Positions 46,633 to 55,914 of a DNA stretch of 64,000 bases are shown here, one piece after another. Origin of the DNA: an uncultured Saprospiraceae bacterium (GTDB lineage Bacteria > Bacteroidota > Bacteroidia > Chitinophagales > Saprospiraceae). Position numbers and translations under genes: made by a program. Location: NCBI GenBank assembly GCA_943788055.1, contig CALSOU010000001.1, forward strand, positions 226,198 to 290,197, in the 5' to 3' direction. The notes under the pieces were generated by a model. It saw only the letters and a list, made by a program, of their open reading frames with translations, had not been told where the DNA came from and ran no database searches. Each line of letters starts with the position of its first letter. The stretch's first letter is position 1.

Positions 46633-47289
46633 ATGAAGTATATAATATTTAGCCTCTTAGGGCTATTTTTAGCTTGCTCTTTACAAGCTCAAACACTCTT
46701 GAACGCTAAAGATTCTATATCATATGCCGTAGGTCTTGAATTAGCGAAAAAGTTAAATTCAGACGGTTTTACGGATGTTAATCTTGATAAAGTCAAAATG
46801 GCTCTCGAAGATGTGTTGTCTAAAAGAGAACCAGTTATTAATACTTATGATGCAGCGATTCTTTATGCTGAAGAACTCAGAAACAACAAGGAAAAAATCA
46901 ATGAGTCGAATATCGAAGCAGGTGCAAATTTTATAGCTGAAAAAGCTAAGCAGCCAAATGTAAAGGCACTTTCTAATGGCATATACTACGAAGTTCTCAA
47001 AGAGGGTACCGGACCAAAGCCTGAAGCAGGAGGTGACGTAACTATTCATTATGAAGGTAAACTGATCGATGGAACAGTCTTTGATTCATCCTATGAGAGA
47101 GGAAAACCAAATACCTTTAATTTGAAACGATTGATTAAAGGATGGCAGGTTGCTTTACCTGAAATGCCTGTTGGTAGCAAGTGGAGAATCTACATTCCTT
47201 ATGACATGGCCTATGGTGAAAGAGGTGCTGGTGGAAAAATCAAGCCATATTCGGCGTTGATTTTTGATATCGAGCTCTTTGGAATTTAG
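46633..47289 (+). CDS. FKBP-type peptidyl-prolyl isomerase (FkpA/Mip-like), exported
   Basis: 218 residues. The signal peptide is MKYIIFSLLGLFLACSLQAQ. A helical dimerisation part (about 25-100) begins with KDSISYAVGLELAKKLN. The FKBP domain (about 115-218) has DVTIHYEGKLIDGTVFDSSYERGKP, IKGWQVALPEMPVGSKWRIYIPYDMAYG and ALIFDIELFGI, with the ligand-pocket aromatic residues present. It should assist folding of exported proteins in the periplasm. trmD begins 4 bases after its stop. Confidence 0.92.
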   Translation: MKYIIFSLLGLFLACSLQAQTLLNAKDSISYAVGLELAKKLNSDGFTDVNLDKVKMALEDVLSKREPVINTYDAAILYAEELRNNKEKINESNIEAGANFIAEKAKQPNVKALSNGIYYEVLKEGTGPKPEAGGDVTIHYEGKLIDGTVFDSSYERGKPNTFNLKRLIKGWQVALPEMPVGSKWRIYIPYDMAYGERGAGGKIKPYSALIFDIELFGI

Positions 47290-47293
47290 AAAG

Positions 47294-47950
47294 ATGTTAA
47301 GATTTGATATAATTTCTGCGATTCCTGCATTGATGGAATCTCCCTTGTCGCACAGTATTATGCAAAGAGCCAAAGATAAAGGCTTGATGCAAGTTCATTT
47401 GCACAATCTAAGGGAATATGGCCTAGGTAAGCATCAACAAATTGATGACTATCAATATGGCGGTGGAGCAGGGATGGTTATGATGCCTGAGCCTCTTGAT
47501 ACTGTAATTGAAAAGTTGAAGTCCGAGCGGAACTATGATGAAATCATCTACTGCACTCCAGACGGAGAAACATTTCAGCAAAAAAGGGCAAACCGACTTT
47601 CTCTCAAGAATAATATCATGATTATTTGTGGTCATTACAAAGGGATTGACCAAAGAATAAGAGATATGCACGTAACTCTCGAAATTTCAATTGGCAACTA
47701 TGTTCTGTCAGGTGGAGAATTAGCAGCAGTTATTATTGTAGATAGTGTGGGTCGGCTAATTCCAGGCGTCTTAAATGATGAGAGCAGTGCACTCTTTGAC
47801 TCCCATCAAGATGATTTGATTGCACCTCCAATCTATACGCGGCCTTCAGAATATAAAGGTTTAGCAGTCCCGGAAGTTCTTCTTTCAGGTAATGACGCAT
47901 TGATTGACGAATGGAGATTTAACGAGTCTATCAAGCGTACAAAAAAATAA
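47294..47950 (+). CDS. trmD: tRNA (guanine-N1)-methyltransferase TrmD
   Basis: 218 residues from ATG 47294; an earlier TTG at 47264 would lie within the FKBP gene. The SPOUT-fold signatures are DYQYGGGAGMVMMPEPL, CPDGE-type segment YCTPDGETFQQKRA, IICGHYKGIDQRIRD, SIGNYVLSGGELAA and LIAPPIYTRPSEYKG. It methylates N1 of G37 in tRNAs, preventing frameshifts. In many bacteria it lies beside rimM, rpsP and rplS; here none of these is present and the partner is an FKBP gene. Confidence 0.95.
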   Translation: MLRFDIISAIPALMESPLSHSIMQRAKDKGLMQVHLHNLREYGLGKHQQIDDYQYGGGAGMVMMPEPLDTVIEKLKSERNYDEIIYCTPDGETFQQKRANRLSLKNNIMIICGHYKGIDQRIRDMHVTLEISIGNYVLSGGELAAVIIVDSVGRLIPGVLNDESSALFDSHQDDLIAPPIYTRPSEYKGLAVPEVLLSGNDALIDEWRFNESIKRTKK

Positions 47951-47960
47951 TGTTTGTAAT

Positions 47961-47988
47961 ACAAGTTTTGGCTGGAGCCAAAATACTG
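47961..47988 (+). terminator. Hairpin downstream of trmD, possible terminator
   Basis: A perfect 7-bp stem, TTTTGGC at 47966-47972 and GCCAAAA at 47977-47983 with a TGGA loop, lies 15 bases after the trmD stop. It has no clear U-tract, so termination is not certain. Confidence 0.35.
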
Positions 47989-48071
47989 TTCAAAAAAGAG
48001 ATAAGAAATACATTCGTTAGTTGACGCTAGCGAATTAAACTAAATTAATAAACACATTAAAATCTTAATTT

Positions 48072-48442
48072 ATGGGATTATTTTCATTTTAAAAAACAAA
48101 GGATCAAAGCTTTTTGGAAAAAAAGAAGAAGCAGTAACGAAAGAAGTTGCACTTATGAAGGCGGAACAACTGAAAGCTGAGATTAATCGATTAGGATTAA
48201 ACATTAGCGATTTGTCAGTAGACTTATCAGAGAAAGTAACTGTTACTGGAACTACACTTACAAATGCTGAACCAGAAGCACAATTTTACACTGTAGAATC
48301 AGGTGATTTACTTTCAAAGATTTCAAAGAGCTTCTACGGATACCCTATGAAATGTAATTAGATCTTTGAGGCTAACAAGCCTATGCTTGAGCATTCTGAT
48401 AAAATTTATCCTGGTTAAGCATTAAGAATTCCAACAGCATAA
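48072..48442 (+). pseudogene. Decayed LysM/BON potassium-binding protein (kbp/ygaU-like)
   Basis: The sequence from ATG 48072 to the TAA at 48440-48442 reads as the small BON-LysM protein Kbp/YgaU when four lesions are allowed for. (1) One T is missing in the run at about 48087-48090, shifting the frame after MGLFSF. (2) Most of the BON domain, about 40-50 residues, is absent: VTVTGTT joins directly to LTNAEPEAQFYTVESGDLL. (3) TAG at 48359-48361 stands where the LysM consensus has Gln (YNQIF). (4) TAA at 48416-48418 stands where it has Gln (PGQALRIP). Both stops are C-to-T changes. The intact protein is a cytoplasmic potassium sensor in Escherichia coli. A good terminator follows. Confidence 0.82.
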
Positions 48443-48469
48443 TAATTAACTTTTTGAGCTAAAGTTAGA

Positions 48470-48503
48470 GGTTTTGTCTGCGTAATGCAGGCAAGGCTTT
48501 TTT
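48470..48503 (+). terminator. Rho-independent terminator after the kbp-like remnant
   Basis: TTGTCTGC at 48474-48481 pairs with GCAGGCAA at 48487-48494 (one G-U pair, 5-base loop), followed by GGC and six T residues. It lies just before the convergent CotH gene. Confidence 0.7.
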
Positions 48504-48530
48504 ATTTAATATTTGATAAAACAACCCGTC

Positions 48531-50837
48531 TTATTTAGAAACTACAAGTTTCTGTGTCGTAAGTAATTTGCCTTCAACCTTGAATGTAATATAGTACAAA
48601 CCAGTTGCTTCTAGAGTCATGTTATGTCTCACACCACCTCTGATATCCATCGTATTCACCTTTTGACCTAGCGAATTGTAAACAATCACTGATACATTCT
48701 GATTTGTGCGCTCTACTTCTAATTGTATCTCTCCATTCGAAGGATTGGGAAAAACGCTTAATTCAGTTTGCTGCTGATTATCTGAAATTAAACTTAAGGC
48801 CTCATTAAAATAACCGGGAGTGGGTTTACTCAATTCAAAAGGACCTGTTCCATTTGGAATACGGGCAAAACTTATATCCGTTTCCTGAGCCCCATAAGTA
48901 ATCTGATCAATAACTACTGCTGCACCTTCTGCATTCTTCCTGTAAAGTCCTACAAAACCATCGCTACCACTAAGCTTGAATGGCATATGGTTGATGCCTT
49001 GTTCAGGATCGTTATCCGCCCAGAATACCTTGTACAAACCCGGTACGATAACAATATCTGACAGTCGGTACTTGAACGGCTTATCACTATTGTCAGAAAG
49101 ATACAAACCTTCTAGGTATATCACGTTAGAGCTATTATTGTATAACTCTATCCAATCATCTGCTTCATCTGCTTCATCAAAAAAAGATGCATCATTTTTT
49201 GCCATGAATTCGTTGATTCGTAGATCGAAATTTGATTCATTAACATGAATGACCTTGTCTTCACAACGAGGGTATCGTTGTTCCTTGCCATTATTGTCTT
49301 CAACCTGTAAATAGAAAGAATATTTACCTTTGATATCGATCAGCATGCCATCACTTCCAAATATTCCATCGTTCGCATTTGCATCTTCATGATTCCCATC
49401 GTCCCACATCTGAAAACAGTTTTCTTGTCCCCCTGGAGTTGTGAAGCAAATCTCTACTTGATTGATAAAACCATCATCAACGATAGTTCCCTGAACATAT
49501 AGCATTTCACCATTGACTGGAATGTTGTAGTTCAAATTCGAAATAATAGGAGAGGCATTATAATCACTGTCAAGTTGATCAAAACATTCTTCACGACGCT
49601 TTGATATAAAATCCAAAACACCATAATCTGTCTGAAAATAGGGTAGAGATTCCGAAAAAGCATCCAGAAAATCCTGCACATCAAACCCGTAATCTAAAGT
49701 ATAAAATTGATCGTCATCGACGGAGCTTTCTATTTGAGCAATAATCTCATCGATGATAATTTCGAACTCAGACGACTCATATACGTCAATCAGAGCTTCC
49801 TCCATATAGTAACTGAATCTAGCTCGATACTCTGGCACTTCTAAAATCTTAGAGTACAACGGTCGATCTTCATCACTATGGCTCCAAGCATACATATTTC
49901 TCGTTCCCCAATCTTTGTTTAACCAATCGATTCCCAGTGTATTGTCAAGATCGTAGGGTATATATTCGAATCGCTCAGTAGAAAGGTCAAAATATAGGTA
50001 AAAGTTGTTTTTGTTATAGATAGGACCATCCCAATTACCAGTCAAGATATCAAATACGATGTACTTAAGATATCGGTCCACATTAAATACTTTCTCTAAA
50101 CTGCAGGGTAAATCTTGACTTGAGCTATTATTTAGAATATCAATGAACTCAGCTAAATCTTCGTAATTGTCTTCCTCTGTATTAGTTTTCAAATCGTAAG
50201 CTCTTCGACCATTTATAATCTGCTTATAGGCGTCAGGATTATCACTTTTATAATTTAGATCTGCTGGATATAAACACTTATACAAATTTCCAGAAGGGTA
50301 CTCGAATCGCTTCTCAACAAAACGCTCATCAATATGCTCTACATTGGTGTAGAGTCCATGATAAGCACCGTTAATGTATAGTTCTACATGGTTCGTTCTC
50401 ATGTACACCAATTCCATTTCTTCACCCAAATACGAACACAACTTCGCCCTAGAAATGGTAGGATCATTATGTTGACCATTAAGGTTTATCTTTTCAACGC
50501 CATAGTACGTTTGCCCTTTTACAAAGGCATTTAGATCAACCTTGAAGGACTTTTTATCTGCATTTCTCGAAGTATTTCCTCTTAGTCTAAATCCAATATT
50601 CTCGATCGTGTCGTTTACTGCTCCATTATCAAACACAAAGGTCGCATGCAGAGGAATGTTACTTTGCAAATTATCAGAGTCATACAACCAATCTAGACTA
50701 TCCGCAGGCAAAAAGATGTCAATCCGAGGCAACACATCGTCACGATATAGTTCAGTTTCTTCAACCAAGATTGATTGTGCCCCACCAACGAAATATAGCA
50801 GAACTAATACAAGTATCAATAGATTTCTGATCAGCAT
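48531..50837 (-). CDS. CotH kinase-family protein with lamin-tail domain and T9SS sorting domain
   Basis: 768 residues with a signal peptide (LLILVLVLLYFVGGAQS). Residues about 25-420 match the CotH family: PRIDIFLPADSLDWLY, FRLRGNTSRNADKKSFKVDLN, LNGQHNDPTISRAKLCSYLG, YHGLYTNVEHIDERF, and the YIPYDLDNTLG segment with acidic catalytic residues. CotH proteins are atypical protein kinases in spore coats; many bacterial secreted members have unknown targets. A beta domain follows (about 430-530), then a lamin-tail domain (about 535-640: RINEFMAKND, DWIELYNNSSNVI), then a T9SS sorting domain (LSVFPNPSNGEI ending in KLVVSK). It should be displayed at or beyond the outer membrane. Confidence 0.9.
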   Translation of the reverse strand: MLIRNLLILVLVLLYFVGGAQSILVEETELYRDDVLPRIDIFLPADSLDWLYDSDNLQSNIPLHATFVFDNGAVNDTIENIGFRLRGNTSRNADKKSFKVDLNAFVKGQTYYGVEKINLNGQHNDPTISRAKLCSYLGEEMELVYMRTNHVELYINGAYHGLYTNVEHIDERFVEKRFEYPSGNLYKCLYPADLNYKSDNPDAYKQIINGRRAYDLKTNTEEDNYEDLAEFIDILNNSSSQDLPCSLEKVFNVDRYLKYIVFDILTGNWDGPIYNKNNFYLYFDLSTERFEYIPYDLDNTLGIDWLNKDWGTRNMYAWSHSDEDRPLYSKILEVPEYRARFSYYMEEALIDVYESSEFEIIIDEIIAQIESSVDDDQFYTLDYGFDVQDFLDAFSESLPYFQTDYGVLDFISKRREECFDQLDSDYNASPIISNLNYNIPVNGEMLYVQGTIVDDGFINQVEICFTTPGGQENCFQMWDDGNHEDANANDGIFGSDGMLIDIKGKYSFYLQVEDNNGKEQRYPRCEDKVIHVNESNFDLRINEFMAKNDASFFDEADEADDWIELYNNSSNVIYLEGLYLSDNSDKPFKYRLSDIVIVPGLYKVFWADNDPEQGINHMPFKLSGSDGFVGLYRKNAEGAAVVIDQITYGAQETDISFARIPNGTGPFELSKPTPGYFNEALSLISDNQQQTELSVFPNPSNGEIQLEVERTNQNVSVIVYNSLGQKVNTMDIRGGVRHNMTLEATGLYYITFKVEGKLLTTQKLVVSK

Positions 50838-50893
50838 CTGAGTATTTTGATTGACAACATAGCAAGTTTCAAGTTTAGATTAATCTATTCAAA

Positions 50894-53800
50894 TTAATCA
50901 ATATAAGGAATCTCTTTTCTCAAAATCAAACGATTCAACTCAGGTATTAATTCCTCCCGTACCTTTTTGTATTTAGCTAACTCCCTATCAATAGCCTCAA
51001 TTAGTTCGTCCCTCACTGCAATCGCTTGATCAGTAGGAGGATAATCGCTACTTCGCATCTTCGTTAGAGAATTCAGGTGAGCAAGCTTGTTTGTTAGCTT
51101 AATCGGATAGTTTAGAGGATCTTGACCGGACCTATTCTGCGTTTGATATAATGCTTTTTCAACACTCGTAGCAATTGAATCAATTTGAGCAGTTAATGCG
51201 ATGATCTCATCATCATCAACTTGATCGTTAAGCTTCTTAATTTGACTTCTTTGTTTGCGAATATTTTCGATAGTTGCATGAGCCTCGTCTACCTTGGAGA
51301 TAACAGATTGGACGAAATCATATTGCGCTTGAATATCATCTACCGAAGAACTAGAATTTGGATTCTTTAAGACTTCAAATTCAAAACCTTTGCTCATATT
51401 ATTATGAACGAAAGACACCTTATGTACACCAGGAACTGCGCTCGGACCGCTTAAGTCTCCCCACCACAAAATCATACCGTCAAATTTTCGCGCACCAGGT
51501 AATTCTAAATCCCAAACGAAATGATTGGAGCCTGCTTTAGGTTCAATCTTGAATTTCTTCTCCTTACTGTGGTTCGAAAACATCAATGTACTATCACCAT
51601 AAGGTATCTTAATTTCTATCGTGTCTGACTTTTTATCATATTCCTTCAAATAATAAAACACTTCAAGTCCATTTACCTTGTTTGTACCAGCACCTTTGGG
51701 TGATTTTGACTTCCAACCGGACATCCGATAAGTATTGTTAGGAGGGAATACAAATACATCCTCAGTCTTTGAGGTTCTAGCTGAATGAAGTAGATTAAGG
51801 TAATCGTAACTCCAAAGCCCTCGTCCTTGAGTTGCTATAATTAAATCATTATTCTTAATTGTAATATCTGTAATAGGAACGATGGGAAGATTTCTTTGAA
51901 AACTCTCCCATGTCTTTCCCTTATTCCAGCTAATGTATAACACACTTTCGGTACCAGCATACAAGATATTCGGATCGACTTTATCTTCTCTAATAACTCT
52001 CGTGAAATGATCCTCTTGGATTCCATTGGTTATTTTTGACCATGACTTTCCAAAATCCGTGGTAACATAAAGGTATGGACGATAGTCTCCAGATTTATAC
52101 GAAGTAGCTGCAATATAAGCTTTACCTGCTTCGAAATTAGAAGCCTCAATGCTATTGATTTGAGTCCATTCTGGAAGAGTCTTAGGAGTAATATTAGTCC
52201 ATGATTCTCCACCATCCTGTGTAATATGTACTAAACCGTCATCCGTACCGATCCACATAGTTGAGGCATCGATTGATGATTCAGCTGCAGCGAAAATTGT
52301 ACAATAATATTCAACTCCAGTGTTATCTTGTGTGATAGGACCTCCACTAGAAACAAGTCGCATTGAGTCATTTCTGGTAAGATCTTCACTTATAGTCTTC
52401 CAAGATTGTCCTTCGTCCTCTGTGTAATGTACATGATTTGAGAAGGCATACAAGCGATTTGGTTTATGTTTAGAAAACAATATGGGGAAATTCCATTGGA
52501 ATCTATACTTCATACCTTCAGCACCGTATCCCATCGGATTATCTGGCCAAACATTTATTGCTCTTACCTCATTGGTTCTGTGGTTTTTCCTAGTTAAGAA
52601 TCCTCCGTAGCTACCTCCATAGACAACGTCGTTATCATTGGGGTCAATAGCAATATGAGCTGATTCTCCACCAGCAGTACTTTCCCAATTGTCTTCTCCG
52701 ATCGAACCTCCTAATGATCTCGAATCAATTCTTACAGTACTATTATCTTGTTGAGCCGCATAAATGCGATAGGGAAAATGATTATCAGTTGTAACTCGAT
52801 AAAACTGAGCAGTTGGTTGATTATGATACGTCGTCCACAGCTGACCTCCGTCAAATGATACTTGAGCACCCCCGTCATCTCCAATTATCATCCTGTTGGA
52901 ATTGTTTGGATCGATCCAAAGGTCATGGTGGTCTCCGTGTGGAGCTCTTTTTGATTTAAACGATTTTCCTCCGTCAGTTGACTTATGATAAGAGACGTTC
53001 ACTACGTAGACAGTTTCTGGATCTTCAGTATCTGAATAGATTCGACTATAATACCATGCTCGCTGTCTTAGACTCCTATTATCATTGACCTTTTTCCATT
53101 CTTTCCCTCCATCATTACTCCTAAAAACTCCACCATTTTCATTCTCAATGATAGCCCACATTCTATCGGAGTCAAAATGAGAAATGGCAACTCCACTAAT
53201 ACCCCAAACACCTTTAGGTAAACCTTCATGATCCTTTATTTCTTCCCAAGTTTCCCCAGAATCTTTACTTTGCCACATGCTAGAACCATCTCCCCCGCTA
53301 GACAAAGAATAGGGAGTACGTCTTATATTCCAAGTACTTGCTAATAGGTTTCTTGGATTATTGGGGTCAACTACAAGATCTACCGCACCAGCAGAACGAT
53401 TAGCAAAAAGAACTTTCTTCCATGTTTTCCCACCATCTATAGTCTTGTATATACCTCTTTCATCTGTATCTTTAAACAAGTCTCCCATTACAGCAGCCCA
53501 AGCAATATCTGAATTCGTTGGGTGAATACGAATCCTTGAGATATGTCTTGATTTAGGTAGCCCTGAAAACTTCCATGATCTACCTGCATCTGTTGACTTC
53601 CAGATTCCGTAACCATAACTTACATTACCCCTTACGGTCTTTTCACCTCCACCGACGTAAATTACATTTGGATCACTATCAGCAATAGCAATTGCCCCAA
53701 TTGAGCCACCAAAGTACCCGTCTGAGGTATTTGCCCAGCTTCTTCCACCATCTTCCGTTTTCCATATTCCCCCTCCTGTCGATCCGAAATAGAAAACTGG

Positions 53801-53964
53801 GTCATTTCCAGGCACTCCCGCAACAGCGCACGAACGACCACCTCTATAGGGGACCTATTTCACGAAATTCAGCAGCTTCATAGTATTCTTCCGTAAGCTG
53901 AGAACTGACAGATGTAACAATGAGTGTAAAAAAAACAAATTATAGAAAGAAAGCGTAATATCAT
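50894..53964 (-). CDS. VPS10/BNR-repeat (sortilin-like) secreted protein, copy 2, with frameshifted 5' end
   Basis: The intact part (50894-53815) encodes 973 residues with about eleven Asp-box motifs (TEDGGRSW, STDAGRSW, TIDGGKTW, SKDSGETW, SNDGGKEW, TQDGGESW and others) and a helical C-terminal region (about residues 800-970). The true start is probably ATG 53964: MILRFLSIICFF begins a signal peptide, and YYEAAEFREIGPYRGGRSCAV then leads into the intact part. Two shifts intervene, at the 8-A run 53928-53935 and at the G run 53849-53852, where removing one base restores the frame. A TACTTTTG box at 53991-53998 supports this start. Function as for the paralogue at 29965-32823. Either a mutated gene, a homopolymer sequencing error, or, less likely, a phase-variable tract. 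Confidence 0.8.
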
Positions 53965-53990
53965 AGTAGAGTGTAGATTTTGGTGATTGT

Positions 53991-53998
53991 CAAAAGTA
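53991..53998 (-). promoter_or_regulatory. Bacteroidota -7 box (TACTTTTG) for the second VPS10/BNR gene
   Basis: TACTTTTG on the minus strand lies 27 bases before the inferred ATG 53964 and supports transcription across the frameshifted 5' part of the gene. Confidence 0.45.
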
Positions 53999-54112
53999 AA
54001 ACTAATTAGCCAACTGACTTTGAATACATATTTATAATTTTACAAACGGAGATCATAAAGTAGTGATGACGGCTTTGTAGTACATTGACTTAAAAACAAT
54101 AGAGAAAGAAAT

Positions 54113-54989
54113 ATGGCAAACAACAGGACTAATAGTCGATGAGCGACAAAGGGATTTAGGAAATTTCATCGTAGGGCGACTACTGCCATTTAGAAAAAAA
54201 CGTCAAGTTGGGCCATTCACCTTTATTGACCATATGGGTCCTTCGAAGATTGGACCAGAAAAGTACTTAGATGTAGACCAGCATCCTCATATAGGACTTT
54301 CTACTTTAACATATTTAATTAGTGGTGCTATCCATCATAAAGATAGCATGGGTTCGGATCAAATTATTTATCCAGGTGATGTAGGTTTCATGACTTCTGG
54401 CAAAGGTGTTACTCATACAGAAAGAACTCCAGAAAATATGCGAAGAGGCCAGAACCACATGGTCCAAGGTTATCAAATATGGGTCGCCCTACCTGAAAAG
54501 TTGGAATATATGGAACCAGTTTTTCAATACCTAAAATCTACCGAAGTACCGGAATGGGTGGAATTAGATTGTAATATAAGATTGGTGGCCGGAAAAGCAT
54601 TTGGACGTAAGTCCAAAATTGAAGGTTATTCTGAAATGTTTATGCTTGATGTTCTTGCGTTGAATGATACCGTGATTTCTTTAGAAGAGAAGTTAAGAGG
54701 CGAAGTTGCTTTTGTAGTTGTGAAAGGAGAGATTGAAATAGATGGTGAGTCAATTCAAAAAGGTCAAATGCTGATAAGCAAGACGAATGAAATGTGTTCA
54801 CTGGATATTACTAAAGGTACTCAAGTATTGCTTTTTGGTGGCAAACCTTTGGCTAAAGAACCTCTTCTACTTTGGAATTTTGTTTCGTCAGATAAGGAAA
54901 GACTAAAGCAAGCTAAACAAGATTGGATAAGTAGGAAATTCCCTGTCGTTCTTAGCGATTCAACTTACATACCATTCCCAAATACTTAA
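54113..54989 (+). CDS. Pirin family protein, one frameshift close to the start
   Basis: From the frame entered near 54125 the protein reads TGLIVDERQRDLGNFIVGRLLPF, then GPFTFIDHMGP, VDQHPHIGLSTLTYLISGAI, YPGDVGFMTSGKGVTHTERTPE, an N-terminal cupin with the pirin metal ligands (HPHIG, then H-x-E in THTERTPE) and a C-terminal cupin. Pirins bind iron; some are quercetinases or redox-responsive regulators. The natural start is probably ATG 54113, MANTGLIVDER, but one extra base in the CAAACAACAGG region at 54116-54126 puts the ATG out of frame. A start at ATG 54234 would lose about 37 conserved residues. A single-base error is a simple explanation. Confidence 0.85.
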
Positions 54990-55072
54990 ATTAGATTTCT
55001 GCAACTTTAAGATGCTCTCATTTTCATGAACTAATTTGCCAAAGACTTGTATTTATATAAAAATCTGTAAGA

Positions 55073-55531
55073 TTGGAAAAGCGTACACATAATCCCATTG
55101 ATGAAGATAAGATAGCGGAAAATCCGCATCTTTTACCTTATGCGCATACACTAGGAGGTGCTATTATCAAACCTTTAGATAAAGGGCGGATCAAAGGTCT
55201 CGCTATGTCTGCAATGTATGAGCAGACCGGTGACAAACTAAATCAGATCAAGGAACAAATCGACTTGCTAGTACAACAAGCTCAAGATATTCACGATAGA
55301 ATAGATCTTTCTGAAAAGATCTATGAAGCAAAGTACAGTTTTAAACCAATAATAGGACAACAGTATTTTCTCTACCAACAAGATGAAGAATACGTCCTTA
55401 GTATGATTTCACCTACGGAATGGGGAAAGAAGGGGGCTCCCTACGAGTATTTAGCTTCCGCAAAAGTGCTTTCTGATCATACGTGGGAAATCACAGATAT
55501 GCAAAAGCAAGATATTGATATCGAGTTATAG
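55073..55531 (+). CDS. DUF2452 domain-containing protein
   Basis: 152 residues from TTG 55073; no in-frame ATG is available upstream and the conserved start NPIDEDKIAENPHLLPYAHTLG follows at once. The body IIKPLDKGRIKGLAMSAMYEQT, LNQIKEQIDLLVQQAQ, IGQQYFLYQQDEEYVLSMISPTEWG and LSDHTWEI matches DUF2452 along its whole length. The domain is of unknown function and occurs widely in Bacteroidota and gammaproteobacteria. The Rof-like gene starts one base after its stop, so the two are coupled. Confidence 0.85.
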   Translation: MEKRTHNPIDEDKIAENPHLLPYAHTLGGAIIKPLDKGRIKGLAMSAMYEQTGDKLNQIKEQIDLLVQQAQDIHDRIDLSEKIYEAKYSFKPIIGQQYFLYQQDEEYVLSMISPTEWGKKGAPYEYLASAKVLSDHTWEITDMQKQDIDIEL

Positions 55532-55532
55532 T

Positions 55533-55787
55533 ATGAAAAAACCAGATCAGTACATTCCCGTTTCTTGTGATCTTGTTGATCAAATTGAGATCAAAGCAAC
55601 TAAGAAATCATGTGTAGCAATCCGATACTTAAATGAAGGCAACGAAGTGGCAATCGAAGGTGTAATTGAGACTTGGATTACCAGAAAGTACGTTGAGTAC
55701 TTGATAATGAGAAATGGTACTGAAATTAGATTGGATCGAATTTCTCTACTTGACAATCAGAAATTTAGTGCTACTTGTACTAAGTAG
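55533..55787 (+). CDS. Rof-like Rho-binding antiterminator family protein
   Basis: 84 residues from ATG 55533, one base after the DUF2452 stop. The sequence YIPVSCDLVDQIEIKATKKS, then EVAIEGVIETWITRK and a C-terminal NGTEIRLDRISLLDN, matches the ROF family. Escherichia coli Rof (YaeO) binds the Rho primary site and inhibits Rho-dependent termination. The fold is a small Sm-like barrel. A regulatory function in this organism is inferred from family only. Confidence 0.75.
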   Translation: MKKPDQYIPVSCDLVDQIEIKATKKSCVAIRYLNEGNEVAIEGVIETWITRKYVEYLIMRNGTEIRLDRISLLDNQKFSATCTK

Positions 55788-55857
55788 ACTATCAAACTAT
55801 CGAAGGATCTGACTGAAGTCTTGGCCTATCTAATCTGGAAAGTAATAGATTATTTGC

Positions 55858-55894
55858 ATAAAAAAAGCGCTACACTTTTTAGATGTAACGCTTT
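55858..55894 (-). terminator. Rho-independent terminator for the coiled-coil membrane protein gene
   Basis: AAAGCG (55864-55869) plus TACA (55871-55874) pair with TGTA (55884-55887) plus CGCTTT (55889-55894), with a single C-A mismatch between the two arms. On the minus strand the stem runs into a T tract (the A run 55860-55866). It lies about 20 bases after the stop codon at 55915. Confidence 0.7.
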
Positions 55895-55914
55895 CAATAA
55901 TATCTTCGACTAGT

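Noticed and set aside
55515..55532. Earlier start for the Rof-like gene inside the DUF2452 gene
   Set aside because: ATG 55533 directly follows the stop of DUF2452 and matches the family N-terminus; the earlier start adds six unsupported residues.
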